NCBI RefSeq assembly: GCF_042656585.1
Contig: NZ_JBHSPG010000009.1
From: Thalassorhabdus alkalitolerans
GTDB lineage: Bacteria; Bacillota; Bacilli; Bacillales; Marinococcaceae
Strand: one strand, 5' to 3'
DNA length: 64,000 bases
Under the pieces are notes generated by a model that ran no database searches, was not told where the DNA came from, and saw nothing but the letters and a program-made list of their open reading frames with translations. The translations under genes and the position numbers were made by a program. Shown here piece by piece: positions 24,747 through 33,199 of the stretch (within the stretch, counting starts at the first letter, position 1; each line of letters opens with the position of its first letter).

Positions 24747-25235
24747 ATGGCAAATGCGCAGAAAACAAGAAACAATGACACAGATGAGTCTCTATCTTAC
24801 ATGAGTAAAGTAGCTCTTATCGGGATATGCGGTGGGATCATATGGAGCATCATAGGCTACATAGCCTTCTTTTTAAATTTCTCCCGTGTAGGCCCTGCGC
24901 TTGTTTTAATGCCATGGGCATTAGGGGATTGGAAAAATGGGTATCTTGGTCAGTGGATTGGTATTCTCGTGATCGGATTACTCTCTATACTAAGTGCTTA
25001 CCTTTATAAGGTGATCTTTCAAAAATGGGATTCTCTCATACCAGGCATGATATATGGTTTTGTATTATGGCTTTTAGTTTTTTATATTTTAAATCCTCTG
25101 TTTCCTGGTCTAAAGCCGCTTCCCTTATTAGATTTTAATACGATAGCCACCAATATATGCCTGTACATTCTGTATGGAGTGTTTATCGGTTATTCAATCT
25201 CTTATGAATATACAACGATGAAGGAGAGCTCCTGA
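24747..25235 (+). CDS. yqhR: YqhR family membrane protein
   Basis: Membrane protein with four hydrophobic segments and a short polar N-terminus, matching YqhR by position (before yqhT/efp) and size (162 aa). Function unknown. ATG 24747 (MANAQKTR) is chosen, with GGGAGAGGTG upstream, over GTG 24738 inside that site. In B. subtilis aroQ (yqhS) follows; it is absent here. Confidence 0.82.
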   Translation: MANAQKTRNNDTDESLSYMSKVALIGICGGIIWSIIGYIAFFLNFSRVGPALVLMPWALGDWKNGYLGQWIGILVIGLLSILSAYLYKVIFQKWDSLIPGMIYGFVLWLLVFYILNPLFPGLKPLPLLDFNTIATNICLYILYGVFIGYSISYEYTTMKESS

Positions 25236-25460
25236 CATCTATTCAAATAATAAACCCTGTGATAGAATAAAGGGTGTTCACTGAGCACTGGCATGGCGTG
25301 AGTCTGCCTACAAATCATACGCAGCGGATACCCTTAGCTGAATTAACGGCTTCCTAATTCTATTTATTAATTCATAAGATTTGTTTCCTTATTATAACTG
25401 CAGCTACATCATATTCTTCACGGTCGGCTGGCATGGCGGCTATAGCAGAGGAGGACAATA

Positions 25461-26528
25461 ATGAAAAGATTGGAAAAGGTAAGAAAAGGCCTGCAGGCAC
25501 AAGAAATCGATGGCTTGTTAGTAACGAGTGCTGTAAACAGACGTTATCTAACAGGATTTACAGGAACAGCCGGAGCAGTGTTGATTTCTGAAAAGGGCGC
25601 TGTCTTTATTACTGACTTCAGGTACACTGAACAGGCCCAGGCTCAAGTGAAAGGGTATGATATAGTCGAGCATAAGGCTTCCATGCCTGAAATGATCGGA
25701 GAAAAGGCAAACGAATTAGGTATTAAAAAGCTGGGTTTCGAAAAACATCAAACCACATATCAAGAATATGAGCTGTATAAAAGCAAAGTAAGCAGAACGT
25801 TAGTCCCGGTTTCAGGTATCATAGAAGAACTTCGCTTAAATAAAAACGAAGAAGAGCTGAACATTTTAGCAGAAGCAGCTAACATTGCCGACGCTGCTTT
25901 TGATCATATTACTACTTACATAAGGCCTGGAGTTACAGAGATAGAGGTAAGCAACGAATTAGAATTCTTTATGCGGAAAAAAGGTGCCGATTCCTCTTCT
26001 TTTGACATCATTGTTGCTTCAGGTGAAAGAAGTGCTCTGCCCCACGGTGTAGCAAGCGAAAAGAAAATTCAAAGTGGAGAGCTTGTTACATTAGACTTTG
26101 GTGCTTATTACAAAGGCTATTGTTCAGATATCACCAGAACAGTTGCTGTCGGTGAGCCTGATGAGGAGTTAAAGAAAATATATCAGACAGTCTATGAAGC
26201 CCAGCTGAAGGCAATGGAAGAGATCAAACCGGGCATGACAGGTGTCGAAGCCGATTCTGTTGCACGAGAGCATATAAAGAAAAATGGGTTTGGAGACAAA
26301 TTTGGTCATGGGCTCGGCCATGGACTAGGGATGGAGGTTCACGAAGAGCCCAGACTATCTCCTAAAGGCAATAAGGAATTAACACCAGGTATGGTTGTCA
26401 CAGTGGAGCCTGGTATATATGTGGCTGGTCTTGGGGGCACACGCATTGAAGATGATATAGTAATCACGGAGAATGGAAACCGTTCTCTTACCCATTCCCC
26501 AAAAGAACTGATTATATTAGGAGAGTAA
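25461..26528 (+). CDS. papA: Xaa-Pro aminopeptidase family protein PapA/YqhT
   Basis: M24B metallopeptidase removing N-terminal residues before proline. The N-terminal creatinase-like domain is about residues 1-125, followed by the catalytic pita-bread domain. Metal ligands are seen in LDFGAYY and CSDITRT (Asp), GHGLGHGLG (His), TVEPGIY (Glu) and GTRIEDD (Glu). 355 aa is normal. GAGGAGG site before ATG 25461. Forms a unit with efp, as in B. subtilis. Confidence 0.93.
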   Translation: MKRLEKVRKGLQAQEIDGLLVTSAVNRRYLTGFTGTAGAVLISEKGAVFITDFRYTEQAQAQVKGYDIVEHKASMPEMIGEKANELGIKKLGFEKHQTTYQEYELYKSKVSRTLVPVSGIIEELRLNKNEEELNILAEAANIADAAFDHITTYIRPGVTEIEVSNELEFFMRKKGADSSSFDIIVASGERSALPHGVASEKKIQSGELVTLDFGAYYKGYCSDITRTVAVGEPDEELKKIYQTVYEAQLKAMEEIKPGMTGVEADSVAREHIKKNGFGDKFGHGLGHGLGMEVHEEPRLSPKGNKELTPGMVVTVEPGIYVAGLGGTRIEDDIVITENGNRSLTHSPKELIILGE

Positions 26529-26587
26529 CAAAGGTTATGTAGTATATTATGCAATAAGCGAATATTTAAACATGGAGGAATTCATAG

Positions 26588-27145
26588 ATGATTTCAGTTA
26601 ATGATTTTAAAACAGGACTAACAATTGAAGTGGATAATGGAATATGGCAGGTTGTTGATTTTCAGCATGTCAAGCCTGGAAAAGGGGCGGCTTTCGTTCG
26701 TTCTAAGCTGCGTAACCTTCGCACAGGAGCGATACAGGAGAAGACGTTCAGAGCTGGTGAGAAAGTAGAAAAAGCGCACATTGAAAAAAGACGGATGCAA
26801 TATTTATACGCAAGCGGGAACGTACATACTTTCATGGATAATGAAACTTTTGATCAGCTTGAATTAGATGGAAAGCAAATTGAATATGAACTTAACTTTC
26901 TTAAAGAAAACATGGAAGTTCAAATCATGACTTACGGAAGTGAAACTCTCGGTGTTGAGGTGCCGAATACAGTAGAATTGGAAGTTACCGAAACTGAACC
27001 TGGAATTAAAGGGGACACTGCTTCCGGAGGTTCGAAGCCGGCTACCCTTGAAACAGGATTAACCGTGCAAGTTCCGTTTTTCGTTAATGAAGGGGAAAGG
27101 TTAATTATTGATACTCGTAAGGGAGAGTATGTATCCCGGGCGTAA
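26588..27145 (+). CDS. efp: Elongation factor P
   Basis: Rescues ribosomes stalled on polyproline. The modified lysine is K32 in HVKPGKG, where B. subtilis carries 5-aminopentanol. Three OB/KOW domains over 185 aa, with the C-terminal segment TGLTVQVPFFVNEGE...IDTRKGEYVSRA typical. GGAGG site upstream of ATG 26588. Confidence 0.97.
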   Translation: MISVNDFKTGLTIEVDNGIWQVVDFQHVKPGKGAAFVRSKLRNLRTGAIQEKTFRAGEKVEKAHIEKRRMQYLYASGNVHTFMDNETFDQLELDGKQIEYELNFLKENMEVQIMTYGSETLGVEVPNTVELEVTETEPGIKGDTASGGSKPATLETGLTVQVPFFVNEGERLIIDTRKGEYVSRA

Positions 27146-27160
27146 TTGAAAAGTTATGAG

Positions 27161-27197
27161 AGAGGGTGCTAAAAGCTTAGGTGCACCTCTTTTTTTA
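27161..27197 (+). terminator. Terminator after efp
   Basis: AGAGGGTGC and GCACCTCT arms (one bulge) followed by seven T. Confidence 0.8.
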
Positions 27198-27286
27198 AGG
27201 ATATGTGACCTGAAAGAACCTCTTTAAATGATTTTCCCTGTTAAAATTCCACCCTCTATAAGAGATAGGTATATTAAGAAAGAATG

Positions 27287-27316
27287 ACCTCTGGCTGCGT
27301 GCCAGAGGTTTTTTTG
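27287..27316 (+). terminator. Second terminator after efp
   Basis: ACCTCTGGC pairs with GCCAGAGGT around TGCGT, then seven T. With the efp terminator about 100 bp before it, a short transcript between them is possible. Confidence 0.88.
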
Positions 27317-27407
27317 CGTCAAGAACGCGGAAGCTTTTGTCCCCCTTAGTTCTAAACTTCCTGCTGGTGAATAAGGTTGTACAAACAAGTATCAATGGGA
27401 GGGTGCT

Positions 27408-27621
27408 ATGAAGAAATGCTATAGCCCTGCTCATGGCAAAAGTGCAAAAGATGGGGCAAATACTTATCTAAAACGTTATTCCCTCAGTCGCAGGGCCAGT
27501 CGTGTCACTCATAACCATGAGCATTGGACTTGTTTCTATCTCTGATCGTTTATCCTTTCGTCAGCTTGTATGTCTTCTTGGCGGCATTTGCCTTATGAAC
27601 TATGGCTTTAATAAGGGATAA
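27408..27621 (+). pseudogene. yqhV: Remnant of yqhV
   Basis: A GGGAGGG site precedes ATG 27408, but the frame soon leaves the family sequence. In the frame from 27415 one reads NAIALLMAKVQKMGQILI, a TAA stop, then NVIPSVAGPVVSLITMSIG and on to LVCLLGGICLMNYGFNKG before the stop at 27619-27621. This is the C-terminal two-thirds of YqhV, a small membrane protein normally lying between efp and spoIIIAA. The first membrane segment is deleted, with a frameshift and an in-frame stop, so it is almost certainly non-functional. Confidence 0.82.
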
Positions 27622-27647
27622 AGCTTGAAAAAAAGGGGGACACTGCC

Positions 27648-28574
27648 TTGCCTGTATTTTCGATACTTCCCCAGCCCCTTCAATCAATCGTCCGATCTTT
27701 CCTTGACACAAAAAACGACCTTGAAGAAATCCGGCTGCGGGTGGGGATGCCCGTTGAATTGCTATTTCGTGCAGGACCGCTGTTTCTTACAAAAAAAACT
27801 GGAGAAGCAGTTGAATTTACGAAAGAGGATGCTCGTTACGTATTGAATCAACTAAGCCATTATTCCATTTATGCATTTGAAGAAGAACTGCGTCAAGGGT
27901 TTATCACATTAGAAGGTGGACACCGTGTCGGGGTGGGAGGCAAGGTCCTTGTAGAAAACGGAAAAGTAAGGACGATAACCGGAGTAAGCTTCTTCAACGT
28001 TCGAATAGCTTCGGCAAAACAGGGAGTAGCTCGTCCATACGTAAAGTACCTATATGACAGGCGTTGGCTTACCACCTTAATTATCGGGCCGCCACAAGCG
28101 GGCAAAACCACTTTTTTGCGTGATCTAGCTAGAATTGCAAGCTCTGGGGAACCAGAGGAAAATATACCTTCTTCCAAAGTGGGGATTATTGATGAAAGAT
28201 CAGAAATTGCTGCCTGCCGGTCAGGCATTCCACGTCATGAAGTAGGAGTAAGGACAGACGTTCTTGACAGCTGCCCGAAAGCAGAGGGGATGATGATGAT
28301 GATTCGTTCTATGAGTCCTGAAGTTCTTGTAGTGGATGAAATTGGTCGAAAGGAAGACGCAGAAGCGATTTTTGAAGCAATTCATGCGGGGGTTACTGTG
28401 TTTGCAACTGCCCATGGAAGGAGCAAAGAAGAGGTACTGAAGAGACCGATGATTACACAGCTTGTCAGTGAGGGAATCTTCGAATGCATTTTGGAAATCA
28501 GTTCTGAAGGCAGGGGCGGTCGGAAAGGAAAAGTTAGTTACTTAACTGACCGGTTTCGGGTGAAAGAACGATGA
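27648..28574 (+). CDS. spoIIIAA: Stage III sporulation protein AA
   Basis: AAA+/secretion-type ATPase of the SpoIIIA-SpoIIQ channel between mother cell and forespore. Walker A is GPPQAGKTTFLRD and Walker B is VLVVDEIGR. 308 aa. The start is TTG 27648, 7 nt after an AGGGGGA site. Overlaps spoIIIAB by 4 nt (ATGA). First gene of the spoIIIA operon, normally driven by SigE in the mother cell; I could not place a SigE promoter with confidence. Confidence 0.96.
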   Translation: MPVFSILPQPLQSIVRSFLDTKNDLEEIRLRVGMPVELLFRAGPLFLTKKTGEAVEFTKEDARYVLNQLSHYSIYAFEEELRQGFITLEGGHRVGVGGKVLVENGKVRTITGVSFFNVRIASAKQGVARPYVKYLYDRRWLTTLIIGPPQAGKTTFLRDLARIASSGEPEENIPSSKVGIIDERSEIAACRSGIPRHEVGVRTDVLDSCPKAEGMMMMIRSMSPEVLVVDEIGRKEDAEAIFEAIHAGVTVFATAHGRSKEEVLKRPMITQLVSEGIFECILEISSEGRGGRKGKVSYLTDRFRVKER

Positions 28575-29083
28575 AGTGGCTTGGGGCAATATTGATTCTT
28601 TCTGCTTGTACTTGGGCAGGTTTCGCTTTTGCCCGCCGTTTAAGTGACAGGCCCCGCCAGCTTCGAATGCTCGTTTCAGCTCTTCAGTCATTCGAGGCTG
28701 AAATGATGTATGGGCTGACTCCACTGATGGAAGCGAGCTTGAAATTAAGCAGGCAAATTCCAAAGCCCATATCTTATATGTTTGCTCAATTTGCCTATTA
28801 TTTACAAAAAGGGGAAGAGAGCGCAGAAAAGGCCTGGGATGCTTGTTTATCAGATACGTGGCCTCTTACCGCTCTTCAGCAAAATGAACTTGAAGTAATG
28901 AAACAATTTGGCGCTACGCTGGGACAGCATGACCGGATTCAACAGCAAAAGCAGATAAGACTGGCCCTTTCTCACCTTGCAAGAGAGGAGCAGGATGCAA
29001 AGGAAAGTCAAAAACGGTTTGAAAGCATGGCAAAATCTCTTGGGTTTTTAACAGGTATGCTTGTCATCGTGCTCATGATCTAA
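28571..29083 (+). CDS. spoIIIAB: Stage III sporulation protein AB
   Basis: GspF-like membrane protein of the SpoIIIA complex: N-terminal membrane helix (LGAILILSACTWAGFAFA), a helical cytoplasmic middle, and a C-terminal membrane helix (LGFLTGMLVIVLMI). 170 aa matches the family. Translationally coupled to spoIIIAA. Confidence 0.95.
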   Translation: MKWLGAILILSACTWAGFAFARRLSDRPRQLRMLVSALQSFEAEMMYGLTPLMEASLKLSRQIPKPISYMFAQFAYYLQKGEESAEKAWDACLSDTWPLTALQQNELEVMKQFGATLGQHDRIQQQKQIRLALSHLAREEQDAKESQKRFESMAKSLGFLTGMLVIVLMI

Positions 29084-29102
29084 ACGTAAAGGGGGGTGAG
29101 TA

Positions 29103-29309
29103 ATGGGCTATGATGTTAACACGATTTTTCAAATTGCTGGTATAGGTATTATTGTCGCAATGATTCATACCGTTTTAAAACAAATGGGGAAAGAAGACTG
29201 GGCCCATTGGGTAACATTGATAGGATTTGTCGTGGTTTTATATATGGTCGCAACGATAGTGGACGACCTCTTTCAAAAAATAAGAAGCGTGTTCCTGTTT
29301 CAAGGATGA
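29103..29309 (+). CDS. spoIIIAC: Stage III sporulation protein AC
   Basis: Small membrane protein with two helices (IFQIAGIGIIVAMIHTVL, WVTLIGFVVVLYMVATIV); 68 aa, as usual. GGGGGGTGAG site before ATG 29103. Component of the SpoIIIA channel. Confidence 0.95.
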   Translation: MGYDVNTIFQIAGIGIIVAMIHTVLKQMGKEDWAHWVTLIGFVVVLYMVATIVDDLFQKIRSVFLFQG

Positions 29310-29322
29310 AAGGAGGCGATGA

Positions 29323-29715
29323 ATTATCGAAATCGTCCAAATCGTCGGTTTCGGACTCATCGCCACATTTCTTGCGCTTGTGGTGAAAGAGCAGAAACCG
29401 GTCTTTGCTTTTTTACTGACATTGTTCGTAGGAGCCGTCATTTTTCTTTTTTTACTTGAACATATTCGTACAGCCATCCAGTTAATTGAAAATTTAGCCG
29501 GTCAGGCAAGTATTAATATGATATACCTGCATACGATTTTAAAAATTATCGGGATTGCTTATATTGCTGAATTTGGATCACAGATTGCAAAGGATGCCGG
29601 ACAGGGAGCGATGGCTTCAAAAATAGAGCTTGCCGGAAAAGTGCTGATTGTAGTAATGGCCATTCCTATATTTAACGTGCTAGTGGAAACAGTGTTGTCC
29701 CTCATACCAGGGTGA
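29323..29715 (+). CDS. spoIIIAD: Stage III sporulation protein AD (probable AUU start)
   Basis: Membrane protein of the SpoIIIA channel; 130 aa if started at ATT 29323. That codon follows an AAAGGAGG site by 6 nt and directly follows an in-frame TGA at 29320. The N-terminus is then (M)IEIVQIVGFGLIATFLALVVKE, closely matching SpoIIIAD of B. subtilis (about 133 aa). The first canonical start in frame is GTG 29380, which would remove the first membrane helix. The rest (KEQKPVFAFLL, KIIGIAYIAEFGSQ, KDAGQGAMASKIELAGK) is typical. Confidence 0.93.
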   Translation: MIEIVQIVGFGLIATFLALVVKEQKPVFAFLLTLFVGAVIFLFLLEHIRTAIQLIENLAGQASINMIYLHTILKIIGIAYIAEFGSQIAKDAGQGAMASKIELAGKVLIVVMAIPIFNVLVETVLSLIPG

Positions 29716-29731
29716 AAAGAGGTGATGGGCT

Positions 29732-30919
29732 ATTAAAAAAGGACAAGCCGCGGCAGCTATATGTTTGATTATCCTTGCTTTCCTCTGGGCAGCACAGCCA
29801 GTACTTGCGGAAGAAGAACCTGGATTAGAACAGCGTGAGATAGCTGAATATCAACTGGATAAATTAGGACTCGAGGATATACATCAGTTTTGGGAGGAGA
29901 TTTCGCAGGACTATGGAGCGTTTTTGCCGGAAAGTCAAAAAGGATCCTTGCTTGAGTTTGTAAAAGGAGAAAAAACATTTTCTCCTAAAGAATGGGGATA
30001 TGCTTTTCTAAATTTTTTATTTCACGAACTCATTGCAAACGGAAAGCTCCTCGGAACTTTAATTCTCCTTTCTATTTTCAGCACGATGTTAAGAGCCTTG
30101 CAAAACGCTTTTGAACATGATGCGGTCAGCCGGGTTGCCTATAGTATTACATTTATCGTTCTTATAGTGATTGCACTTAACAGTTTTTACGTTGCGATGA
30201 TCTATGTGCAGGAATCCGTCTCAAATATGGTTCATTTTATGATTGCCCTTTTTCCTTTGCTTATGGCCCTCCTTGCATCTATGGGAGCCGTTACTACCGT
30301 TGCCTTATTTCATCCGCTGATCATGTTTCTTGTAAATACGAGCGGACTGATGATTCAGTATTTTGTTCTCCCTCTTCTTTTCTTTTCAGCCCTGTTAAGC
30401 ATCGTAAGTTCTCTAAGTGAGTACATCCAGGTAACGAAGCTGGCTACTCTTCTTCGCTCCATTGCGCTATGGGCACTCGGGGTATTTCTTACAATATTTT
30501 TAGGAGTGATCTCTGTTCAGGGAGCGACTGCGGCCGTAACTGATGGAGTAGCTGTAAAAACGGCAAAGTTCATTGCGGGTAACTTTGTCCCAGTTGTGGG
30601 ACGAGTATTTACAGATGCAGCGGATACAGTGATGGGGGCTTCTTTACTATTAAAAAATACAGTAGGTATGGCAGGAGTGGCGGTATTGTTTATGATATGT
30701 GCTTTTCCAGCTATTAAAGTTCTCTCTATTGCTCTTATATTTCATGCAGCAGCTGCTGTCTTGCAGCCTTTAGGTGCTGGTGAACTTCTGGAGGCATTAT
30801 CCACTCTTGGACGTACAGTTTTATATATGTTCGCAGCCCTGGCAATTGTAGGATTAATGTTTTTCTTAGCTATAACGATGGTAGTTGCGTCTGGGAATTT
30901 ATCACTAATGGTCAGGTAA
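29732..30919 (+). CDS. spoIIIAE: Stage III sporulation protein AE (probable AUU start)
   Basis: Large polytopic membrane protein of the SpoIIIA channel with an N-terminal signal peptide. Started at ATT 29732 it is 395 aa and begins (M)KKGQAAAAICLIILAFLWA with a cleavage region QPVLAEEE. A GAGGTGAT site ends 5 nt before the ATT and an in-frame TGA lies at 29723. The first canonical choice, TTG 29765, cuts off the positively charged signal-peptide start. The core (LPESQKGSLLEFV, FLTIFLGVISVQGATAAVTDG, LLKNTVG) is strongly conserved. Confidence 0.93.
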   Translation: MKKGQAAAAICLIILAFLWAAQPVLAEEEPGLEQREIAEYQLDKLGLEDIHQFWEEISQDYGAFLPESQKGSLLEFVKGEKTFSPKEWGYAFLNFLFHELIANGKLLGTLILLSIFSTMLRALQNAFEHDAVSRVAYSITFIVLIVIALNSFYVAMIYVQESVSNMVHFMIALFPLLMALLASMGAVTTVALFHPLIMFLVNTSGLMIQYFVLPLLFFSALLSIVSSLSEYIQVTKLATLLRSIALWALGVFLTIFLGVISVQGATAAVTDGVAVKTAKFIAGNFVPVVGRVFTDAADTVMGASLLLKNTVGMAGVAVLFMICAFPAIKVLSIALIFHAAAAVLQPLGAGELLEALSTLGRTVLYMFAALAIVGLMFFLAITMVVASGNLSLMVR

Positions 30920-30932
30920 GGAGGGAGCAATT

Positions 30933-31556
30933 ATGGAGTATTTGACCGACTGGGTTACCACATTGATTGTTTTTATCCTGGTAGCTGTTCTTATAGAGAT
31001 GCTGATGCCTTCCTCAAAATTTCAGCGGTATATTCGTCTTTGTCTGTCCCTTACATTAATGGTAATTATTCTCCAGCCTTTATTCGATTTATTTCAAAGA
31101 GATATTCATTCTTTTCTCCCTGAATATTACGAAGGAGAGATTGTCTCAGCTGAATGGATGGAAGAAAAAATGATTCAAAAGAAAACAGAAATACAAGCCG
31201 GACAAGATGCATATATTTCAGAACAGATGGCTGAACAAATGGAACTGCAAGTAGCAGAGGAAGTAGAGAAGAAATGGAATATGGAATTGAGCAGAGTGGA
31301 GGTGGAATTTTTGGAAGACGTTAACGCAGACACTATTGATCCTAGTCAGGCTTTTTTTGTACATGTCACATTAAATGAAAAAAAGCAGGAGGGAGCCGTA
31401 GAAGCCATCGCCCCAGTTCATATACAAACAGAGTCCGAGAATGAACAATCATCCCCTCCATCGAGCCTTCGTGAAATCGAAAGGTTCTTAGCCTCTAACT
31501 GGGAGGTTGAGGAACAAAACCTCTCCATAGAAATGGAAGGGGGGCGGTTCCCATAA
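30933..31556 (+). CDS. spoIIIAF: Stage III sporulation protein AF
   Basis: Two N-terminal membrane helices (WVTTLIVFILVAVLIEML and LCLSLTLMVIILQPL), then a soluble ring-building-motif domain ending in ENLSIEMEGGRF-like sequence (VEEQNLSIEMEGGRFP). 207 aa. GGAGGGAG site before ATG 30933. Its stop overlaps the presumed ATA start of spoIIIAG. Confidence 0.95.
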   Translation: MEYLTDWVTTLIVFILVAVLIEMLMPSSKFQRYIRLCLSLTLMVIILQPLFDLFQRDIHSFLPEYYEGEIVSAEWMEEKMIQKKTEIQAGQDAYISEQMAEQMELQVAEEVEKKWNMELSRVEVEFLEDVNADTIDPSQAFFVHVTLNEKKQEGAVEAIAPVHIQTESENEQSSPPSSLREIERFLASNWEVEEQNLSIEMEGGRFP

Positions 31557-32212
31557 CAGAAAATAAAAATGAAAGCTTAAAAGAAAGCTTTAAAAAATGG
31601 CTGCGTAAGAATGAAACAAAAGACAAGAAAAAAATCTCCATGGTGTATGTGGGAGGAGTTCTGATAGTTGGTGTTTCCCTTATGTTTTTAGGCACGGCAG
31701 GAAACGAAAAGGAGGACGCTTCTCAGCCTGCTTATAGTGAAAGTCAGCCTGCAGAGGAGGCATTTAAAGGTGAAGACAAAAAAGAACCAGGAAGCATTTC
31801 TAAGTATGAGGAACTTTACGAAAACCAGCTGCGCGAGTCTCTTGAGGCCATCACGGGGGTTTCTGACGTAACAATAATGGTCAACCTTGACGCGACAGAG
31901 AACAAGGTTATTGAAAAGAATAGAACCATTCGCCAGCAGATTACCGATGAAACTGATCGCGAGGGCGGAAAGCGAAAGGTTGAGGATGGAAGCAGTGAGG
32001 AGCAAGTGGTTATTATCCGTCAGGGAGATCAAGAAGAGCCATTAATCGTGAAAACAGAAAAGCCTGAAGTGCGAGGAGTCCTGGTAGTTGCTCAAGGAGT
32101 GGAAAATATGAAGGTTAAGGAATGGGTGGTAGAGGCTGTGACAAGAGTACTGGATGTGCCTCCACACCGTGTTTCTGTCCTTCCCAAGAAAATGAAGGAG
32201 GAAGATGAGTAG
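31553..32212 (+). CDS. spoIIIAG: Stage III sporulation protein AG (probable AUA start)
   Basis: Ring-forming channel protein with one membrane helix (VYVGGVLIVGVSLMFLG) and a periplasmic-side ring-building domain. The frame is open from a TGA at 31508 to ATG 31640, with no ATG, GTG or TTG in between. ATA 31553 lies 8 nt after AGGGGGG and overlaps the spoIIIAF stop (ATAA). It would give 219 aa with a charged 29-aa cytoplasmic N-terminus, close to the B. subtilis length (229). ATG 31640 would start inside the membrane helix. Exact start is inferred. Confidence 0.9.
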   Translation: MTENKNESLKESFKKWLRKNETKDKKKISMVYVGGVLIVGVSLMFLGTAGNEKEDASQPAYSESQPAEEAFKGEDKKEPGSISKYEELYENQLRESLEAITGVSDVTIMVNLDATENKVIEKNRTIRQQITDETDREGGKRKVEDGSSEEQVVIIRQGDQEEPLIVKTEKPEVRGVLVVAQGVENMKVKEWVVEAVTRVLDVPPHRVSVLPKKMKEEDE

Positions 32213-32956
32213 ATGGTGCTGAAAAAACAAACCGTTTGGCTGGTAACGATGGTAAGTTTAATAGTGGTACTTGGAGTGTACTATATGACTGCACCTCCGG
32301 CAGTGGAACAGGCCTCTCAAGAAGAAGAGGTTCCAGGTACAGAACTCACCGATGAGGAATGGGTGGAATGGCTTGAGGACGGACAAGTTGACATTTTAAT
32401 TGACGAACAGGAGCCGGGTGAAGAAGTGCCGTCGGCAGAAGAGGAAACACCAGGGAAAGAAGAGGGAGAAGAAGGTGGAGAAGAAGAGGGAGAAGCAGGC
32501 GGAGAGGAAGCTGAGGAAGGGCAAGAGCAAGAGGAAGAGGAAGCCCCAGCTCAAATGCAGGAAACAGAAGCAGAAGAAGCTTCTACTATTGCTGCACCTG
32601 CAGCAGCAGAAGGTATGTTCAGTGCGCTCAGGCTGGAAAGAGAAGAAACAAGAAGCCGCTTAAGAGAGGACTATACGAATACTATAGCTTCAGAAGACAT
32701 GTCAGCTGCTGAAAAAAATGATGCACATGAAAAAAAGGAAAATCTTCAAAAAACAGCACAGCAAGAAAGTATGCTTGAAACATTAATTCAGTCTCAAGGG
32801 TACGAAGACGCATTAGTCATTACAGAAGAGGACCAGGTAAAGATCATTGTCCAGGCTGAAAAATTAACTGAACAAGAAGTTGTAGAAATAAATAAGCTGG
32901 CAGCAGAACACTTAGGAAAGAAAGACATAGCTGTTGGTTATCATGTAGCACCTTAA
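32213..32956 (+). CDS. spoIIIAH: Stage III sporulation protein AH with long acidic linker
   Basis: Forms the intercellular channel by binding SpoIIQ. One N-terminal membrane helix (TVWLVTMVSLIVVLGVYYM), then a linker, then the YscJ-like ring domain (about residues 150-247, ETLIQSQGYEDALVITEEDQVKIIV). The linker at about 65-122 is an unusual run of Glu and Gly with a few Ala, Pro and Gln, longer and more acidic than in B. subtilis. GGAGG site before ATG 32213. Last gene of the operon. Confidence 0.95.
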   Translation: MVLKKQTVWLVTMVSLIVVLGVYYMTAPPAVEQASQEEEVPGTELTDEEWVEWLEDGQVDILIDEQEPGEEVPSAEEETPGKEEGEEGGEEEGEAGGEEAEEGQEQEEEEAPAQMQETEAEEASTIAAPAAAEGMFSALRLEREETRSRLREDYTNTIASEDMSAAEKNDAHEKKENLQKTAQQESMLETLIQSQGYEDALVITEEDQVKIIVQAEKLTEQEVVEINKLAAEHLGKKDIAVGYHVAP

Positions 32957-32990
32957 AGCAAATGATTTTTCATTTGCTTTTTTTTATTTT
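32955..32990 (+). terminator. Terminator of the spoIIIA operon
   Basis: AAAGCAAATG pairs perfectly with CATTTGCTTT around ATTTTT, then a T-run. Overlaps the spoIIIAH stop. Confidence 0.92.
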
Positions 32991-33130
32991 TAGGCTCGCA
33001 GAGTTTTTTTGAAGCTTTATCTATATTCTTCTTTCGTTTGGTAAATGATAAGCTAGATGAAGAAAATCATGGGAAAGTTACCGTATTTATCACAGGAATA
33101 TGAGATCGTAATGAAAAATAAAGGCACTCA

Positions 33131-33139
33131 TGGTATAAT
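33131..33139 (+). promoter_or_regulatory. Extended -10 promoter before the small unknown gene
   Basis: TGGTATAAT, a perfect extended -10, 61 bp before the gene at 33200. The -35 region is poor, as common for extended -10 promoters. Confidence 0.6.
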
Positions 33140-33199
33140 CAACAAGTATCTAAAGCATTTTTCGTATGCTGGAATGCACGGAATAAGGAGTTGTCATAC

